Shown here: in pieces, positions 15,264 through 25,006 of the stretch
Position numbering within the stretch: the stretch's first letter is position 1
How the letters are laid out: each line of letters opens with the position of its first letter
Assembly (NCBI GenBank): GCA_022819945.1
Contig: JAJEGI010000103.1
Span: 1-41,820 of the forward strand
Direction of reading: 5' to 3'
DNA length: 41,820 bases
Origin: Candidatus Poribacteria bacterium
GTDB taxonomy: Bacteria; Poribacteria; WGA-4E; WGA-3G
Notes under the pieces: generated by a model
Database searches by the model: none
What the model saw: the letters and a program-made list of their open reading frames with translations, nothing else
Told to the model about the DNA's origin: nothing
Translations under genes and position numbers: made by a program

Positions 15264-18200
15264 GTGCAGAAAAATTTATTGCCGAAATTTGCAGTTCACC
15301 AAAACCTGCTTTATAAAATTGGGCTTCTCCTTATTATTGTCCTTTCCGTAACGTCTGACATTGCTGTAAGTCGTATCGCTGAAGAAAACGACGAAACGCA
15401 AGCAGAAACCACAGCACCCAGTGATAGCGTTACTGTTCCCGACTCCGACGAACCCGAAACACCAGCGGAAAAAAGAAACGACAGTGCGTTTGGGTTGTTT
15501 AACCGTAATCCTTTCGATACCGGTCCCTCTTCAAAACGTTTCATCTGGCAAGATGAAAAGGAACAACCCGAGGCAGACGAGGAAAGCAGACACATACAAC
15601 CCTACCTTGACAGCCTCCGTAGATGGCGAAACCCACCCGAATTAACAGATCTCAATAAACTCTACGACTGGAAACCGAAACCGAAACGTGATGAAAAAGG
15701 TATCGCGCTACCGATGGACTCCAACTTACGGATAACAGGTTTACAATCCGTAACTATAGAGGCAAACAAGACCCATTATTTCGGTAGCGGAGACCTGAAC
15801 CGATACGGCGGATACGGATACGGGAGTAGCTACGGCGGCTATTCATCTGGGCTTGATCTCGGACTCACTTCATCTTACGGTTACGAGGATTTCGGCTATA
15901 GTGGTGGTTTTGGTGATACCGGTTATGGCGGTGGATACGGCAGTGGTTATAGCAGCTACGGCAGTGGTTACGGGAGTAGCTACAGCAGTGGATTTGGTGG
16001 ATATAGTGGATATGGGAGCCGCGGCATCCCGCGCGCGACAGGTTTTAATCTACGTCAGATACAGCAATTTGGGCTGCACGGACGTGTCGGACAACGCACA
16101 CATATCGCCGTGGATTATAGTGCGGGCGGCAGCAGTTTTGGTGGTGGAGGCTATGGCGGTGGATACGGTCTTGGCGGTGCGAAGGAACAGAAAATCAAAA
16201 TTTGGTACGAAGGCAAACCGGAAAGTATTATAAAAACACTCTCGTTCGGTGACATAACGCTCAACTTGCCGAATACCCGTTTCCTGAATATCAATCGGAA
16301 TTTGTTCGGACTTGAAGGCGTTTTTGAATGGAAAAACACACGTCTTACGGCTTTCGGTTCTCGAAGTAAAGGGATACGTGAGGTGCGCACTTTCCGTGGA
16401 CAATCGCGGCGCGCTGGCGGTTATGGATATGGAACGCCCGGAACGCAGATCCCCGATGCCAACTACGTCAAAAATCGGTACTACCATATCCACAAAGGCG
16501 AAGACGACTTAATACATGAAGGGTACCTCCCCATTAAATCGGGAAGTGAAGAGATCTATATTGACGATGGAGTCGTCGGCAACAACCAAGGCGGTAAACG
16601 GACGAGTCGCGGTTACTTCAACCCACAATTCGCTGGACAGGATTACAACATCGATTACGAGACGGGTGAAATAGAATTTCTCTCCCCGATCTCCGCAAAC
16701 TATACCATCGTCGTTGCGTATGAATATAGTGGTAGCGGCGGCGGCACTGTCGGTAAACCCGGCAGTGTGTTTGTGGATGAAAATGGAGATGGCACAATTG
16801 ACGAAGAAGGCGAAGAAGTAGGTTACATAGTGCTGAAGGAAAAAGGGTTCCGCGGCACAGAGGCGACACACGTCTATCACCTCGGCAGCCGAAATATTAA
16901 CCCACGCGACTTTCAACTCACAATCCGCCGCCAGGGACAGAGTGAAGCCTTCCAGACAAATGAAGGTCTTGTCCCTTATATCGAAATCTTCGGTTTGGAT
17001 CAGAACGGTGATGGCAACGTTGATGCTCAGTTCATAGACTATGATAGAGGTCTATTGCGTTTTCCTACGACAAACCCTTTTCAAATCACCGATCCGAACC
17101 ACCGCTATTACACCTACCGCGATTCACTTAACAACAACGCCATCTATCTCGAAGGCACTTTTTCAGATGCCCAAATCTATACGATGATAGCCGACTATAC
17201 ATATCAATCAGAAACATACAACGTAGGTTTGTTCGTCATCCCCAATAGTGAGAAGGTTCGGTTGAACGGACAACTCTTGACCCGTGATACTGACTATATG
17301 ATGCTTTATGAGGTCGGCACCATCCGATTTTTTCGGCAACTCGACGAATTTGACGAGATTGTTGTGGAATTTGAAAAAACGCCTTTCGGCGGTTCATCAC
17401 AACAAGCCGTGATGGGGGTCTGGTTAGAGTATTCGCATAAGCCGAAACCTAAATCAGAGAAAGAACAGAGCCTTGAAGATAGATTTGATCGTCTCGGCGG
17501 TATCCAATCAATGGATCCAAGTCTCCTCGGTGAAGGCACAACAGATCCATTCAGTGGCGGGTTACAAGGTAGGAGAGGCGGATTTGGAGGTTTAGGAAGA
17601 AGTAGTTTCGGTGGTGGTTTCGGCGGCGGTGGACTCGGTGGTTTCGGCGGCGGCTATAGCAGCTACGGCAGCCTGGGCGGTAGGTCCCGGAGAGGCGCGA
17701 GTTATTACGGTGGCTACGGCGGTGCAATGAATTATTTCAATCCGGTGTTCCAAAAAGGGTTCATGCTTTCAACCGGCTATATCTTGAATACTGGACAGAA
17801 ACCGGCAGAGATACCAGATGTAAATAGCGTTCCAAATCGTCTGCAAGCGTTCAATATAAATACGAGTTTTGGGAGAGCTTTCAATGTCGCTGGTATCTTC
17901 AATCTGTTGCCATTTATTAACATGAGAAACCTCCCACTCTCGCTTGATTTCAGTGGAGAAGCAGCTTATTCACACAACAACCCTAACAGCATCGGTGTCG
18001 CACTTATTGATAGCATGGAAGGGGCGAAGGAATCGACAACAGTACCAACGTTGAAATATAACTGGAAGCCGAGCAGTCTGCCATATATAGCGGAGGATAC
18101 ACCTGCAACTGAAGGGAATACTTACAGCGTTATACCGACCGATGAGAATAGAGCCATCTTTAAAGTTGTGCTGAAAGACAAAAACGAATCGGAAGCCGTC

Positions 18201-21200
18201 GGAAACTATATGCGGAACCGAGATGTACCCGCATCTACGATCCAACCGCTCTCACTTTCCACTGAAGAACGTCTCATTATGGAACTCGGTTATGATTTTA
18301 CAGATGTAGTGGCAGAGTGGGGAGGCTTCTCAAACGGCATCTCAGCCGCCGGTGTCGACTATTCGGAACGTAGTTTCGTTGACATCTGGGTGCGCGTTCA
18401 AGGCGACGACAATGTGACGCTACACATCAACCTCGGAGTAGTGAATGAAGACACTGATGCCGATCAACGCCTCGATAGTGAAGACCTGCCTAACACACTA
18501 ACGGACACAAATGGAGATGACAGGATTGATGCCCTTGACTTGGATCTGGAGAATCTCTCAGATGCGGATCGCTACCGTGGGAACGGTGCGCTTGATACAG
18601 GTGAGGATGTCGGATGGAATTACGACGGTCCCTTTGAAGAAGCATCCATCGGTGCTGACAACCAGATCTTGGACAGCGAAGACCTCAACGGCGACGGCGT
18701 ACTTGATAGTATAGATGCCTATTTTGAAATATCAATCCCGCTGAACGAAATTCCAAATGAGTGGATTAAAAGCAAAAATACCAACGGTTGGACGTTCCTC
18801 AGTATCCCGCTCTCCAAATTTACACCGGTCGGTTCTCGAGTGCCGAGTCTTGTTTTCGTGCAACACTTCCGATTTTGGTTAAGCAAAAACGCGCCTGGCA
18901 GTGTAAAAGGCACATTACAGTGGGCATCCATCGAAATCGTTGGAAATAAATGGCAACAAGGTATCATAACCCGCCCAGGACTTCAGTCAACCCCAGAAAC
19001 AGGACTCGCCGGTGAAACGCTGTCAACAAGTACAGTTGTCGAAGATACAATTGAAAAGTTCATTGTCGGTACAAAGGATAACTTCAGCTACGATGCCTAT
19101 CAGAGCGCGTACCTCGATATCGAAGATAACGAACTTTTCAAAAAACTGCACCCATTCACAGCGAGCTCACTCGGTTTTCAAACACAACAGCAACGCGAGC
19201 AGACGCTTAGCCTTGAATATTACCTGTTTCCAGGTTCTTACGGCGTTACCTCCAAACAACTGAAAGGTCTAACGCAGAGTGATGGACAAGATTTCAGTAA
19301 ACATGATACGTTGCGATTTTGGCTCTACGGCGACAAAAGTCATACAACCTTCGTTTTGCAGCTCGCACCAACCGTCCGGACTGGCTACCGCAGCTCGTTT
19401 TATAGCTCAGATCCGTTTGTTAGCCAGACACAGGAAGAAGATATTAACGTTTTCGAGAATCTGACGGACTATTATGAATACACTGTACCCATTGATTTTG
19501 ACGGTTGGAAGTTAATTGAAATCGATTTACGCGACTTGCGTAGAAACACCTATCCGGATGTAGTCGATAGTCATCAGCCTTTGGAAGCCAGTCAAGAGCA
19601 GTTTATAGAACCTGAAAGCGAGACTCAACCACCGGAAGGTGATAGCGATAGTCCAGACGGACACCCTGACGGTTTCACAGTTAGAGGCAGCAACAGCACA
19701 CGACTCTCTATTAAAAACATTGGTGGTATCCTACTCGGTATCCGTAATGACACGGCGCAAGAGCTTAGCGGTGATATTTGGGTGAATGAGATTCACCTCG
19801 GCGATCCACTCGTCCGCGCGGGTTGGGCGCGTCGCGGTAATATGTCTATGTCGCTTGGCAGTATTGTTAAATTACGCGGCGGTTACGCGAGTCAAGATAA
19901 AGACTTTGAAAGTGGTGCTGGTGAAATTGGTAGACAACGCCTCTCTTCACGAGGGTATAGTACCACAAATAACGACTTCAATATCGATGCAGATGTCACC
20001 ATTTTTCCGTGGCTGCCGATCCGATACGGTATCCGACAACAAAACACTGAAACCGAGAGCCTACGCGGCAGTTACAGCAGCTTCCAGAGTGGGAAAAGTG
20101 AAATCCGGACCCGAGATTTTTCGCTCCAATTCAACCAAAATCCGTATCCCAACCTCGGTTTTGCATACAACTATCAAGACTTTTGGAATGAGCGTCAAGG
20201 CACACAAATTAGCCACCTCTACACTGGCAGCTTCCGATATGAACTCGGCTCAAAACTCGGTGTTAATGCCCAATATCGCCACGAAGATGTACTCGCAAAG
20301 CCTGAAACTGCAACGGATACCGCATCAACGTCAACATCTTATTACAGTTACGGCTATGGAAGAAATCAGGACGAGAAAACGGATAGCGGCACAATAACAC
20401 TCAATATTACACCGACAAACATTTTCAGTCTGAATCCGAGTTACGATGTGCGTCGGACACTTGAAAGACGCGAAGACCGGAGTTATAGTTCGAGCACCCT
20501 TGCAAGCGATGCCGAGACAGCATCAGAAACGCAAGAAGAAACGAAACCGGACTTTTCAATTGCCGAACGAGAACATCGACTTTCGTTTACGCCGCGCCTT
20601 AACCGAGATTTGATCGGCTTGCGCCCTACTGTGACAAGTCGTATGAGTTTCCGTGAAAACTGGTTCAGAGAACAAAAGAACGCTTCACTTAACGGGAATA
20701 TCAGTCTCGGCATGAACATCCGCGTCCAAAAGTGGTTCGGATGGTTCTTGAAAACCGAGAAACCGCCAGAAACCCAAACCCCGACAGATGGCTCTCAAAA
20801 CGGCGCATCACCCGCTTTAGAAACAGAAACGCCGACAGAAGCCACGCAAAGCAACGAAGCCACAAAAATAGTTGAACAACTCCGAGAAAATGGCATCGAC
20901 GAGACACAAATCCAAGAATTTGAAGAAAACCGCGGAGACTGGATCGAACGCGATAAAGGAGAGGTTAGCACCGATGCAGCACAAACCAACGTAACACCGG
21001 TGGTTCAGGAAGGGATCCTGCATAGAGTTGTCAAAAGTTTCACGATTAGCACCAATGCCAACTTCACTGCTACCGAATCCTACCGGCAGCTTGAATCCGG
21101 ATTGTCAGCATTAGATATCTGGTCGCTTGCGGAAGACGCAAAGGAGCGGTCAAACTCCCGGCGTAGTAACCGTTACTCGCTACGCGGCTCCGTAGATCCC

Positions 21201-21851
21201 TGGAGCTGGGTATCTTTAGGGACGACTGTGAGTACCTCTGACAGCTTTCGGAAAAGTTTAGGGAGTACCTACACGTCGCACGCAGAATCTTATGAAGGAG
21301 ATATGAAATTAGATACCCGGAAAAACACCCGTTTCCAAGTGCGCTATAGTTTCACAAAGCGAGATAATTCAACACTGGAAACGACACTCAGTGAAAGCAC
21401 AGCACATACCCCATCACTGAGTTGGATACACACATGGGGAGACTCAGACACGCCTCGGACAGCATTGGGTATACGCGCAACACTTCGAGATCAACTCCGA
21501 AGTGGGATACAGAGTAACGCTTTGATTGTGACTCCAAATTTTAGTATCGACTATCGCTATTTTACAGAAAATGGTATATGGATCCCAATTATCAGAAAGA
21601 GAATTCCGCTCAAACATGAATTGGAGTTAACGAATACGCTCTCTTGGGCGATCCGTAGAGAAAATTTCGGGGCAAACCGTGAGGAACGTTCTGAGCGTTA
21701 CGAGACGACACTACGCGTCGGTTACAAAATCAGCACCCATATCACAGCAAACTTCCATCTTGGTCTCAGCTACCACCACGACAGAGTCGAAGAAGGCAGA
21801 GACTTCCTATCCGTCGCAAGCGCACTCACCATCCGCGGCGAAATTCAGTGA
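15264..21851 (+). CDS. Giant SprA/Sov-like outer-membrane protein with Gly/Tyr-rich blocks
   Basis: The 2195-residue product starts at GTG 15264 with a signal peptide (hydrophobic about 19-33). SprA is the very large outer-membrane channel of the Bacteroidota type IX secretion system. Support for the family: YDRGLLRFP (about 596), repeated extended segments such as VRLNGQLLTRDTDYMM, GTLQWASIEIVGNKW, and the SprA-like DIWVNEIHLGDPLVRAGW (about 1504-1521) that opens the C-terminal barrel. Odd features are Gly/Tyr/Ser-rich blocks at about 174-253 and 292-307, a Gly-rich block at about 763-822, and Asp-rich calcium-type loops (DENGDGTIDEEG about 505; DQNGDGNVD about 579; TNGDDRIDALDLD about 1083; LNGDGVLD about 1140). 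A polar, low-complexity linker occurs near 1835-1900. No other T9SS gene is in the window, so a true secretion role is inferred. Confidence 0.82.
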   Translation: MQKNLLPKFAVHQNLLYKIGLLLIIVLSVTSDIAVSRIAEENDETQAETTAPSDSVTVPDSDEPETPAEKRNDSAFGLFNRNPFDTGPSSKRFIWQDEKEQPEADEESRHIQPYLDSLRRWRNPPELTDLNKLYDWKPKPKRDEKGIALPMDSNLRITGLQSVTIEANKTHYFGSGDLNRYGGYGYGSSYGGYSSGLDLGLTSSYGYEDFGYSGGFGDTGYGGGYGSGYSSYGSGYGSSYSSGFGGYSGYGSRGIPRATGFNLRQIQQFGLHGRVGQRTHIAVDYSAGGSSFGGGGYGGGYGLGGAKEQKIKIWYEGKPESIIKTLSFGDITLNLPNTRFLNINRNLFGLEGVFEWKNTRLTAFGSRSKGIREVRTFRGQSRRAGGYGYGTPGTQIPDANYVKNRYYHIHKGEDDLIHEGYLPIKSGSEEIYIDDGVVGNNQGGKRTSRGYFNPQFAGQDYNIDYETGEIEFLSPISANYTIVVAYEYSGSGGGTVGKPGSVFVDENGDGTIDEEGEEVGYIVLKEKGFRGTEATHVYHLGSRNINPRDFQLTIRRQGQSEAFQTNEGLVPYIEIFGLDQNGDGNVDAQFIDYDRGLLRFPTTNPFQITDPNHRYYTYRDSLNNNAIYLEGTFSDAQIYTMIADYTYQSETYNVGLFVIPNSEKVRLNGQLLTRDTDYMMLYEVGTIRFFRQLDEFDEIVVEFEKTPFGGSSQQAVMGVWLEYSHKPKPKSEKEQSLEDRFDRLGGIQSMDPSLLGEGTTDPFSGGLQGRRGGFGGLGRSSFGGGFGGGGLGGFGGGYSSYGSLGGRSRRGASYYGGYGGAMNYFNPVFQKGFMLSTGYILNTGQKPAEIPDVNSVPNRLQAFNINTSFGRAFNVAGIFNLLPFINMRNLPLSLDFSGEAAYSHNNPNSIGVALIDSMEGAKESTTVPTLKYNWKPSSLPYIAEDTPATEGNTYSVIPTDENRAIFKVVLKDKNESEAVGNYMRNRDVPASTIQPLSLSTEERLIMELGYDFTDVVAEWGGFSNGISAAGVDYSERSFVDIWVRVQGDDNVTLHINLGVVNEDTDADQRLDSEDLPNTLTDTNGDDRIDALDLDLENLSDADRYRGNGALDTGEDVGWNYDGPFEEASIGADNQILDSEDLNGDGVLDSIDAYFEISIPLNEIPNEWIKSKNTNGWTFLSIPLSKFTPVGSRVPSLVFVQHFRFWLSKNAPGSVKGTLQWASIEIVGNKWQQGIITRPGLQSTPETGLAGETLSTSTVVEDTIEKFIVGTKDNFSYDAYQSAYLDIEDNELFKKLHPFTASSLGFQTQQQREQTLSLEYYLFPGSYGVTSKQLKGLTQSDGQDFSKHDTLRFWLYGDKSHTTFVLQLAPTVRTGYRSSFYSSDPFVSQTQEEDINVFENLTDYYEYTVPIDFDGWKLIEIDLRDLRRNTYPDVVDSHQPLEASQEQFIEPESETQPPEGDSDSPDGHPDGFTVRGSNSTRLSIKNIGGILLGIRNDTAQELSGDIWVNEIHLGDPLVRAGWARRGNMSMSLGSIVKLRGGYASQDKDFESGAGEIGRQRLSSRGYSTTNNDFNIDADVTIFPWLPIRYGIRQQNTETESLRGSYSSFQSGKSEIRTRDFSLQFNQNPYPNLGFAYNYQDFWNERQGTQISHLYTGSFRYELGSKLGVNAQYRHEDVLAKPETATDTASTSTSYYSYGYGRNQDEKTDSGTITLNITPTNIFSLNPSYDVRRTLERREDRSYSSSTLASDAETASETQEETKPDFSIAEREHRLSFTPRLNRDLIGLRPTVTSRMSFRENWFREQKNASLNGNISLGMNIRVQKWFGWFLKTEKPPETQTPTDGSQNGASPALETETPTEATQSNEATKIVEQLRENGIDETQIQEFEENRGDWIERDKGEVSTDAAQTNVTPVVQEGILHRVVKSFTISTNANFTATESYRQLESGLSALDIWSLAEDAKERSNSRRSNRYSLRGSVDPWSWVSLGTTVSTSDSFRKSLGSTYTSHAESYEGDMKLDTRKNTRFQVRYSFTKRDNSTLETTLSESTAHTPSLSWIHTWGDSDTPRTALGIRATLRDQLRSGIQSNALIVTPNFSIDYRYFTENGIWIPIIRKRIPLKHELELTNTLSWAIRRENFGANREERSERYETTLRVGYKISTHITANFHLGLSYHHDRVEEGRDFLSVASALTIRGEIQ

Positions 21852-21984
21852 TTTCATTATCGCCATCCAGTTTTAACGAAAATTGATAATTCCGCCCCAA
21901 AGCCTAATCCTCTGCACAACATTAAAAAATTGATAAGAAAAGAAATTTATGATATATTGGTTTTCAGTCTTCAGTAAGCAGCGG

Positions 21985-22027
21985 TCAGTTAAGAAACTTC
22001 TGTTAAACAAATACCTCTTTTAACTGA
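21985..22027. repeat. Intergenic inverted repeat of the TTATCAGTT family (copy 3)
   Basis: TCAGTTAA (21985-21992) pairs with TTAACTGA (22020-22027), flanked by TTTTCAGTCTTCAGT on the left and AAAACTGATAACTG on the right. Confidence 0.55.
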
Positions 22028-22100
22028 AAACTGATAACTGCTATAACTACAAAAACGCAGCTTGAAACGAAGTGGAAAGCGGTAAAACGGAGACGACGCT

Positions 22101-22146
22101 AAAACTTCAAACGATACGAACCGAACCGCAAAGAAAAATAAAAATA
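22101..22146 (+). promoter_or_regulatory. Shared 5' leader segment, copy 1 (before GH2 gene)
   Basis: By eye this matches 24961-25006 at 35 of 46 ungapped positions, including an exact CCGAACCGCA block and AAAATA. In both cases it directly precedes a start codon. It is followed here by AAGGA and ATG 22155. Confidence 0.45.
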
Positions 22147-22154
22147 AGGAAAAC

Positions 22155-24884
22155 ATGAGAGGAAACAATACAGACATACCGCGCCCAGAATACCCGCGTC
22201 CGGATTTCCAACGCGGGACATCAGAAGGCATCGACTGGCTCTGTCTCAACGGCACGTGGGAATTCGCATTCGATCCAGACGATATTGGTAAACAAAACAA
22301 GTGGTATTCACCAGAACCGACTGACAATTCTCCATGGACATTGCAGATACAGGTCCCTTACCCTTGGGAAAGTCTTGCAGCATGGGGTGAAGAAGCACAG
22401 GCAAGCAATGAAAACTACCTAAGCAAAAACGCCTATCTCAACCCAGAAGAGGTCACCTGCGGCGGTTTAGATCGCGAAGGCAATTACCGTGGTGAACCTC
22501 GACACACAATCGGATGGTACCGCAGAGTCGTGTCCATCCCCGAAAATTGGGGCGACAAGCGTGTTATTTTAAATTTTGGTGCTGTTGACTGGGAAGCGAC
22601 AGTCTGGGTAAATGGAAACCCAATAGGCACGCACGAAAACGGGTACCTACCGTTTGAATTGGACATCACAGACGCACTTACACCGGGAGAACCCGCGCGT
22701 ATCGTCGTTCGCGCTTATGACGCACAAGATCACGGCGAACAACTTGCTGGCAAACAGATCGGTTGGTATGTCCGTACGAGTGGTATCTGGCAAACGGTTT
22801 ATCTCGAACCGAGAAGTGCAACGCACATCGCACAGTGTCACATCACACCCGACATTGATAACGCTACCGCTACGTTTGCTGTTAATATAGATGGAGATGT
22901 AAAAAACACCGAGATGTCCCTACGCTGGAATTGCGATGAACTCAGCGGCTCTGTTAAAGTTTCCAGTAATGAGACCCAATTCACCGTTAATATCCCACCT
23001 GAACAACTCCGTTTCTGGGACGTAGATACCCCGAATCTCTATGATGTAACCCTCGAATTGGTAGCAGAAGATACCGTCATTGATAGAATTTTTACGTATT
23101 TTGGGATGCGGAAGGTCTCTATCGAGAAAGCCCCCGGCGGAGATTACCAATATATCTATCTTAACAACCGTCCTATCTACCTGCTCGGCGCGCTCAATCA
23201 GTCGTTTAACCCGGAAGGTGTGTACACGTTCCTAACAGACGAAGCAATCCGCACGGACGTTGAACGCGCAAAGGAATTTGGATTCAACTTCCTCCGTCTC
23301 CACATCAAAGTCGATGAACCGCGTCTCTATTATTGGGCTGATAAGTTAGGGATGCTCTTCATGTGCGATATTCCAAACTTTGGCACTTATACAGAAAAAG
23401 CACAGACACGCTTTGAGGAAACACTCCGTGGGAACATTGATCGAGATTACAATCACCCATCAATCATTTCTTGGTGCAATTTTAACGAAACTTGGGGACT
23501 CGGCGGTAACGAATACAAGGAGATGACAGATCGACAGGAATGGGTCCGTGAAATGTATCACCTCGCTAAATCGTTAGACACAACCCGCCTGATTGAAGAC
23601 AATTCGCCATGTCTATACGACCACGTAGAAACGGACATCAATTCATGGCATTTCTATATTAACGACTATGACCACGCGAAAGAGCATATCGCCAACGTTG
23701 TGGCAGAGACATACCCGGGTTCAGCGTTCAACTATGCTGGCAGCAACGTGCAAAGCGATGCACCACTCATCAACAGCGAATACGGTGGTATCTCGGCAGG
23801 GGCAGGCGACAAGGACATCTCATGGTGTTTCAAATACCTGACGAATGAACTCCGACTCCACCCAAAAATCTGCGGATACATTTACACGGAACTACAAGAC
23901 ATCGAGTGGGAACACAACGGTTTCATGAACTATGATAGGTCGGTAAAGGCGTTCGGATACGACTATCTGGACATCAACACCCTTGACTTTATCGCTATTG
24001 ATTATCCACCTGGAACAACGGTTGCCCCCGGTGATGCGATAAAAGCGGATATTTACGCGAGCCACTTCTCACACAAAACCATCACTGGCACGACTCTCCA
24101 TTGGCAATTGGATACGATGTCAGCGACCGGACACGTCACGCGTGGAACCGTTTCTGGAAACGTTGAGATTCCATTTCCGCAGTATCAGGTACAACACGTG
24201 CATCAACTCGAATTACAGATCCCTGATATTCATCCCGCGGTTGGCACACTTCACGTGTGGGTAACAGATCACTCAGGAACTATTGTTGCCCGTAACTTCA
24301 TCAATTTCGAGCATTTCGTTGAAGCATCTGTAGGAGGGGTTTCTGACCCCGAATTCCGAACCGATTCAGAAGCAGTGCGTCTCAATTATACACCCGGTAG
24401 TACATCTGAATCCTCTTGGGAGGAACCGACAACCGACGCGCAGCTTTTCTCTGCAGTCGGGAGTGGGTACGTCGAATATGAGGTGTCATTACCAGAAGGA
24501 CTCAACACAACAGATATTTCAGAACTGGCACTCGTTTTTGAAGCATCCAGTGCCTACGGCGGTGCGCGTCAAACGGAACCTGAGAAATATCCATCGGATG
24601 TAACAATCTCAGTTAACAGTGTTGAAATTGACACCATCCGCATTCCTGATTGTCCTGCGGATGCACGCGGTGCGCTTTCTTATATCAACGGGCAACCCGG
24701 CATCTACGGCTACCTTCACAAGATCAAGGTAGACCCATCACTTGTCCTAAATGGAAAGACAGATACATTAAGAGTCCGTTATGAAGTAAAAGCGGATGCT
24801 GGAGCGAAAGGCGGGTTCGCACTCTACGGCGCACGTATGGGTAGATACCCCACTGGACCGCATCTGCTCATTCATCGGAAATAG
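22155..24884 (+). CDS. Glycoside hydrolase family 2 protein (beta-galactosidase/glucuronidase-like)
   Basis: The 909-residue product has the GH2 order: N-terminal jelly-roll sugar-binding domain (LNGTWEFAFDP, WYRRVVSIPENW, VDWEATVWVNG, about 30-215), an immunoglobulin-like middle domain (about 215-320), and a TIM barrel (about 330-610). The acid/base Glu is in NFNETWG (E445, after HPSIISW) and the nucleophile in NSEYGG (E542). A C-terminal beta-rich extension of about 280 residues follows, which E. coli-type short enzymes lack. No signal peptide is seen, so it probably acts in the cytoplasm. The sugar released cannot be told from sequence. AAGGA lies four bases before ATG 22155. The D-2-hydroxyacid dehydrogenase follows with a related leader. 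Confidence 0.92.
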   Translation: MRGNNTDIPRPEYPRPDFQRGTSEGIDWLCLNGTWEFAFDPDDIGKQNKWYSPEPTDNSPWTLQIQVPYPWESLAAWGEEAQASNENYLSKNAYLNPEEVTCGGLDREGNYRGEPRHTIGWYRRVVSIPENWGDKRVILNFGAVDWEATVWVNGNPIGTHENGYLPFELDITDALTPGEPARIVVRAYDAQDHGEQLAGKQIGWYVRTSGIWQTVYLEPRSATHIAQCHITPDIDNATATFAVNIDGDVKNTEMSLRWNCDELSGSVKVSSNETQFTVNIPPEQLRFWDVDTPNLYDVTLELVAEDTVIDRIFTYFGMRKVSIEKAPGGDYQYIYLNNRPIYLLGALNQSFNPEGVYTFLTDEAIRTDVERAKEFGFNFLRLHIKVDEPRLYYWADKLGMLFMCDIPNFGTYTEKAQTRFEETLRGNIDRDYNHPSIISWCNFNETWGLGGNEYKEMTDRQEWVREMYHLAKSLDTTRLIEDNSPCLYDHVETDINSWHFYINDYDHAKEHIANVVAETYPGSAFNYAGSNVQSDAPLINSEYGGISAGAGDKDISWCFKYLTNELRLHPKICGYIYTELQDIEWEHNGFMNYDRSVKAFGYDYLDINTLDFIAIDYPPGTTVAPGDAIKADIYASHFSHKTITGTTLHWQLDTMSATGHVTRGTVSGNVEIPFPQYQVQHVHQLELQIPDIHPAVGTLHVWVTDHSGTIVARNFINFEHFVEASVGGVSDPEFRTDSEAVRLNYTPGSTSESSWEEPTTDAQLFSAVGSGYVEYEVSLPEGLNTTDISELALVFEASSAYGGARQTEPEKYPSDVTISVNSVEIDTIRIPDCPADARGALSYINGQPGIYGYLHKIKVDPSLVLNGKTDTLRVRYEVKADAGAKGGFALYGARMGRYPTGPHLLIHRK

Positions 24885-24937
24885 TTATCGGTTATCAGTT
24901 TCCAGTTTTCGGTTAGAGAGGTTCTGATACCGATAAC
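24884..24937. repeat. Intergenic inverted repeat of the TTATCAGTT family (copy 4)
   Basis: GTTATCGGTTATCAG (24884-24898) pairs with CTGATACCGATAAC (24924-24937) with one bulged base. It starts at the GH2 stop codon, so it could also act as a 3' hairpin. Confidence 0.55.
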
Positions 24938-24960
24938 GTAACGAAAGTCGGCACTTGTTG

Positions 24961-25006
24961 CCAACTTCAACAACACCTAACCGAACCGCAAGGAAAAGTA
25001 AAAATA
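24961..25006 (+). promoter_or_regulatory. Shared 5' leader segment, copy 2 (before dehydrogenase gene)
   Basis: Counterpart of 22101-22146 (35 of 46 positions identical by eye). Here the AAGGAAAAG inside the segment is itself the likely ribosome binding site for ATG 25006. Confidence 0.45.

Larger units (their letters stand above)
21852..22154. other. Intergenic region between the SprA-like and GH2 genes
   Basis: These 303 bases have no gene. They contain a TTATCAGTT-family inverted repeat (21985-22027) and, just before the GH2 start, a leader segment (22101-22146) similar to the one before the dehydrogenase gene at 25006. Confidence 0.5.
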
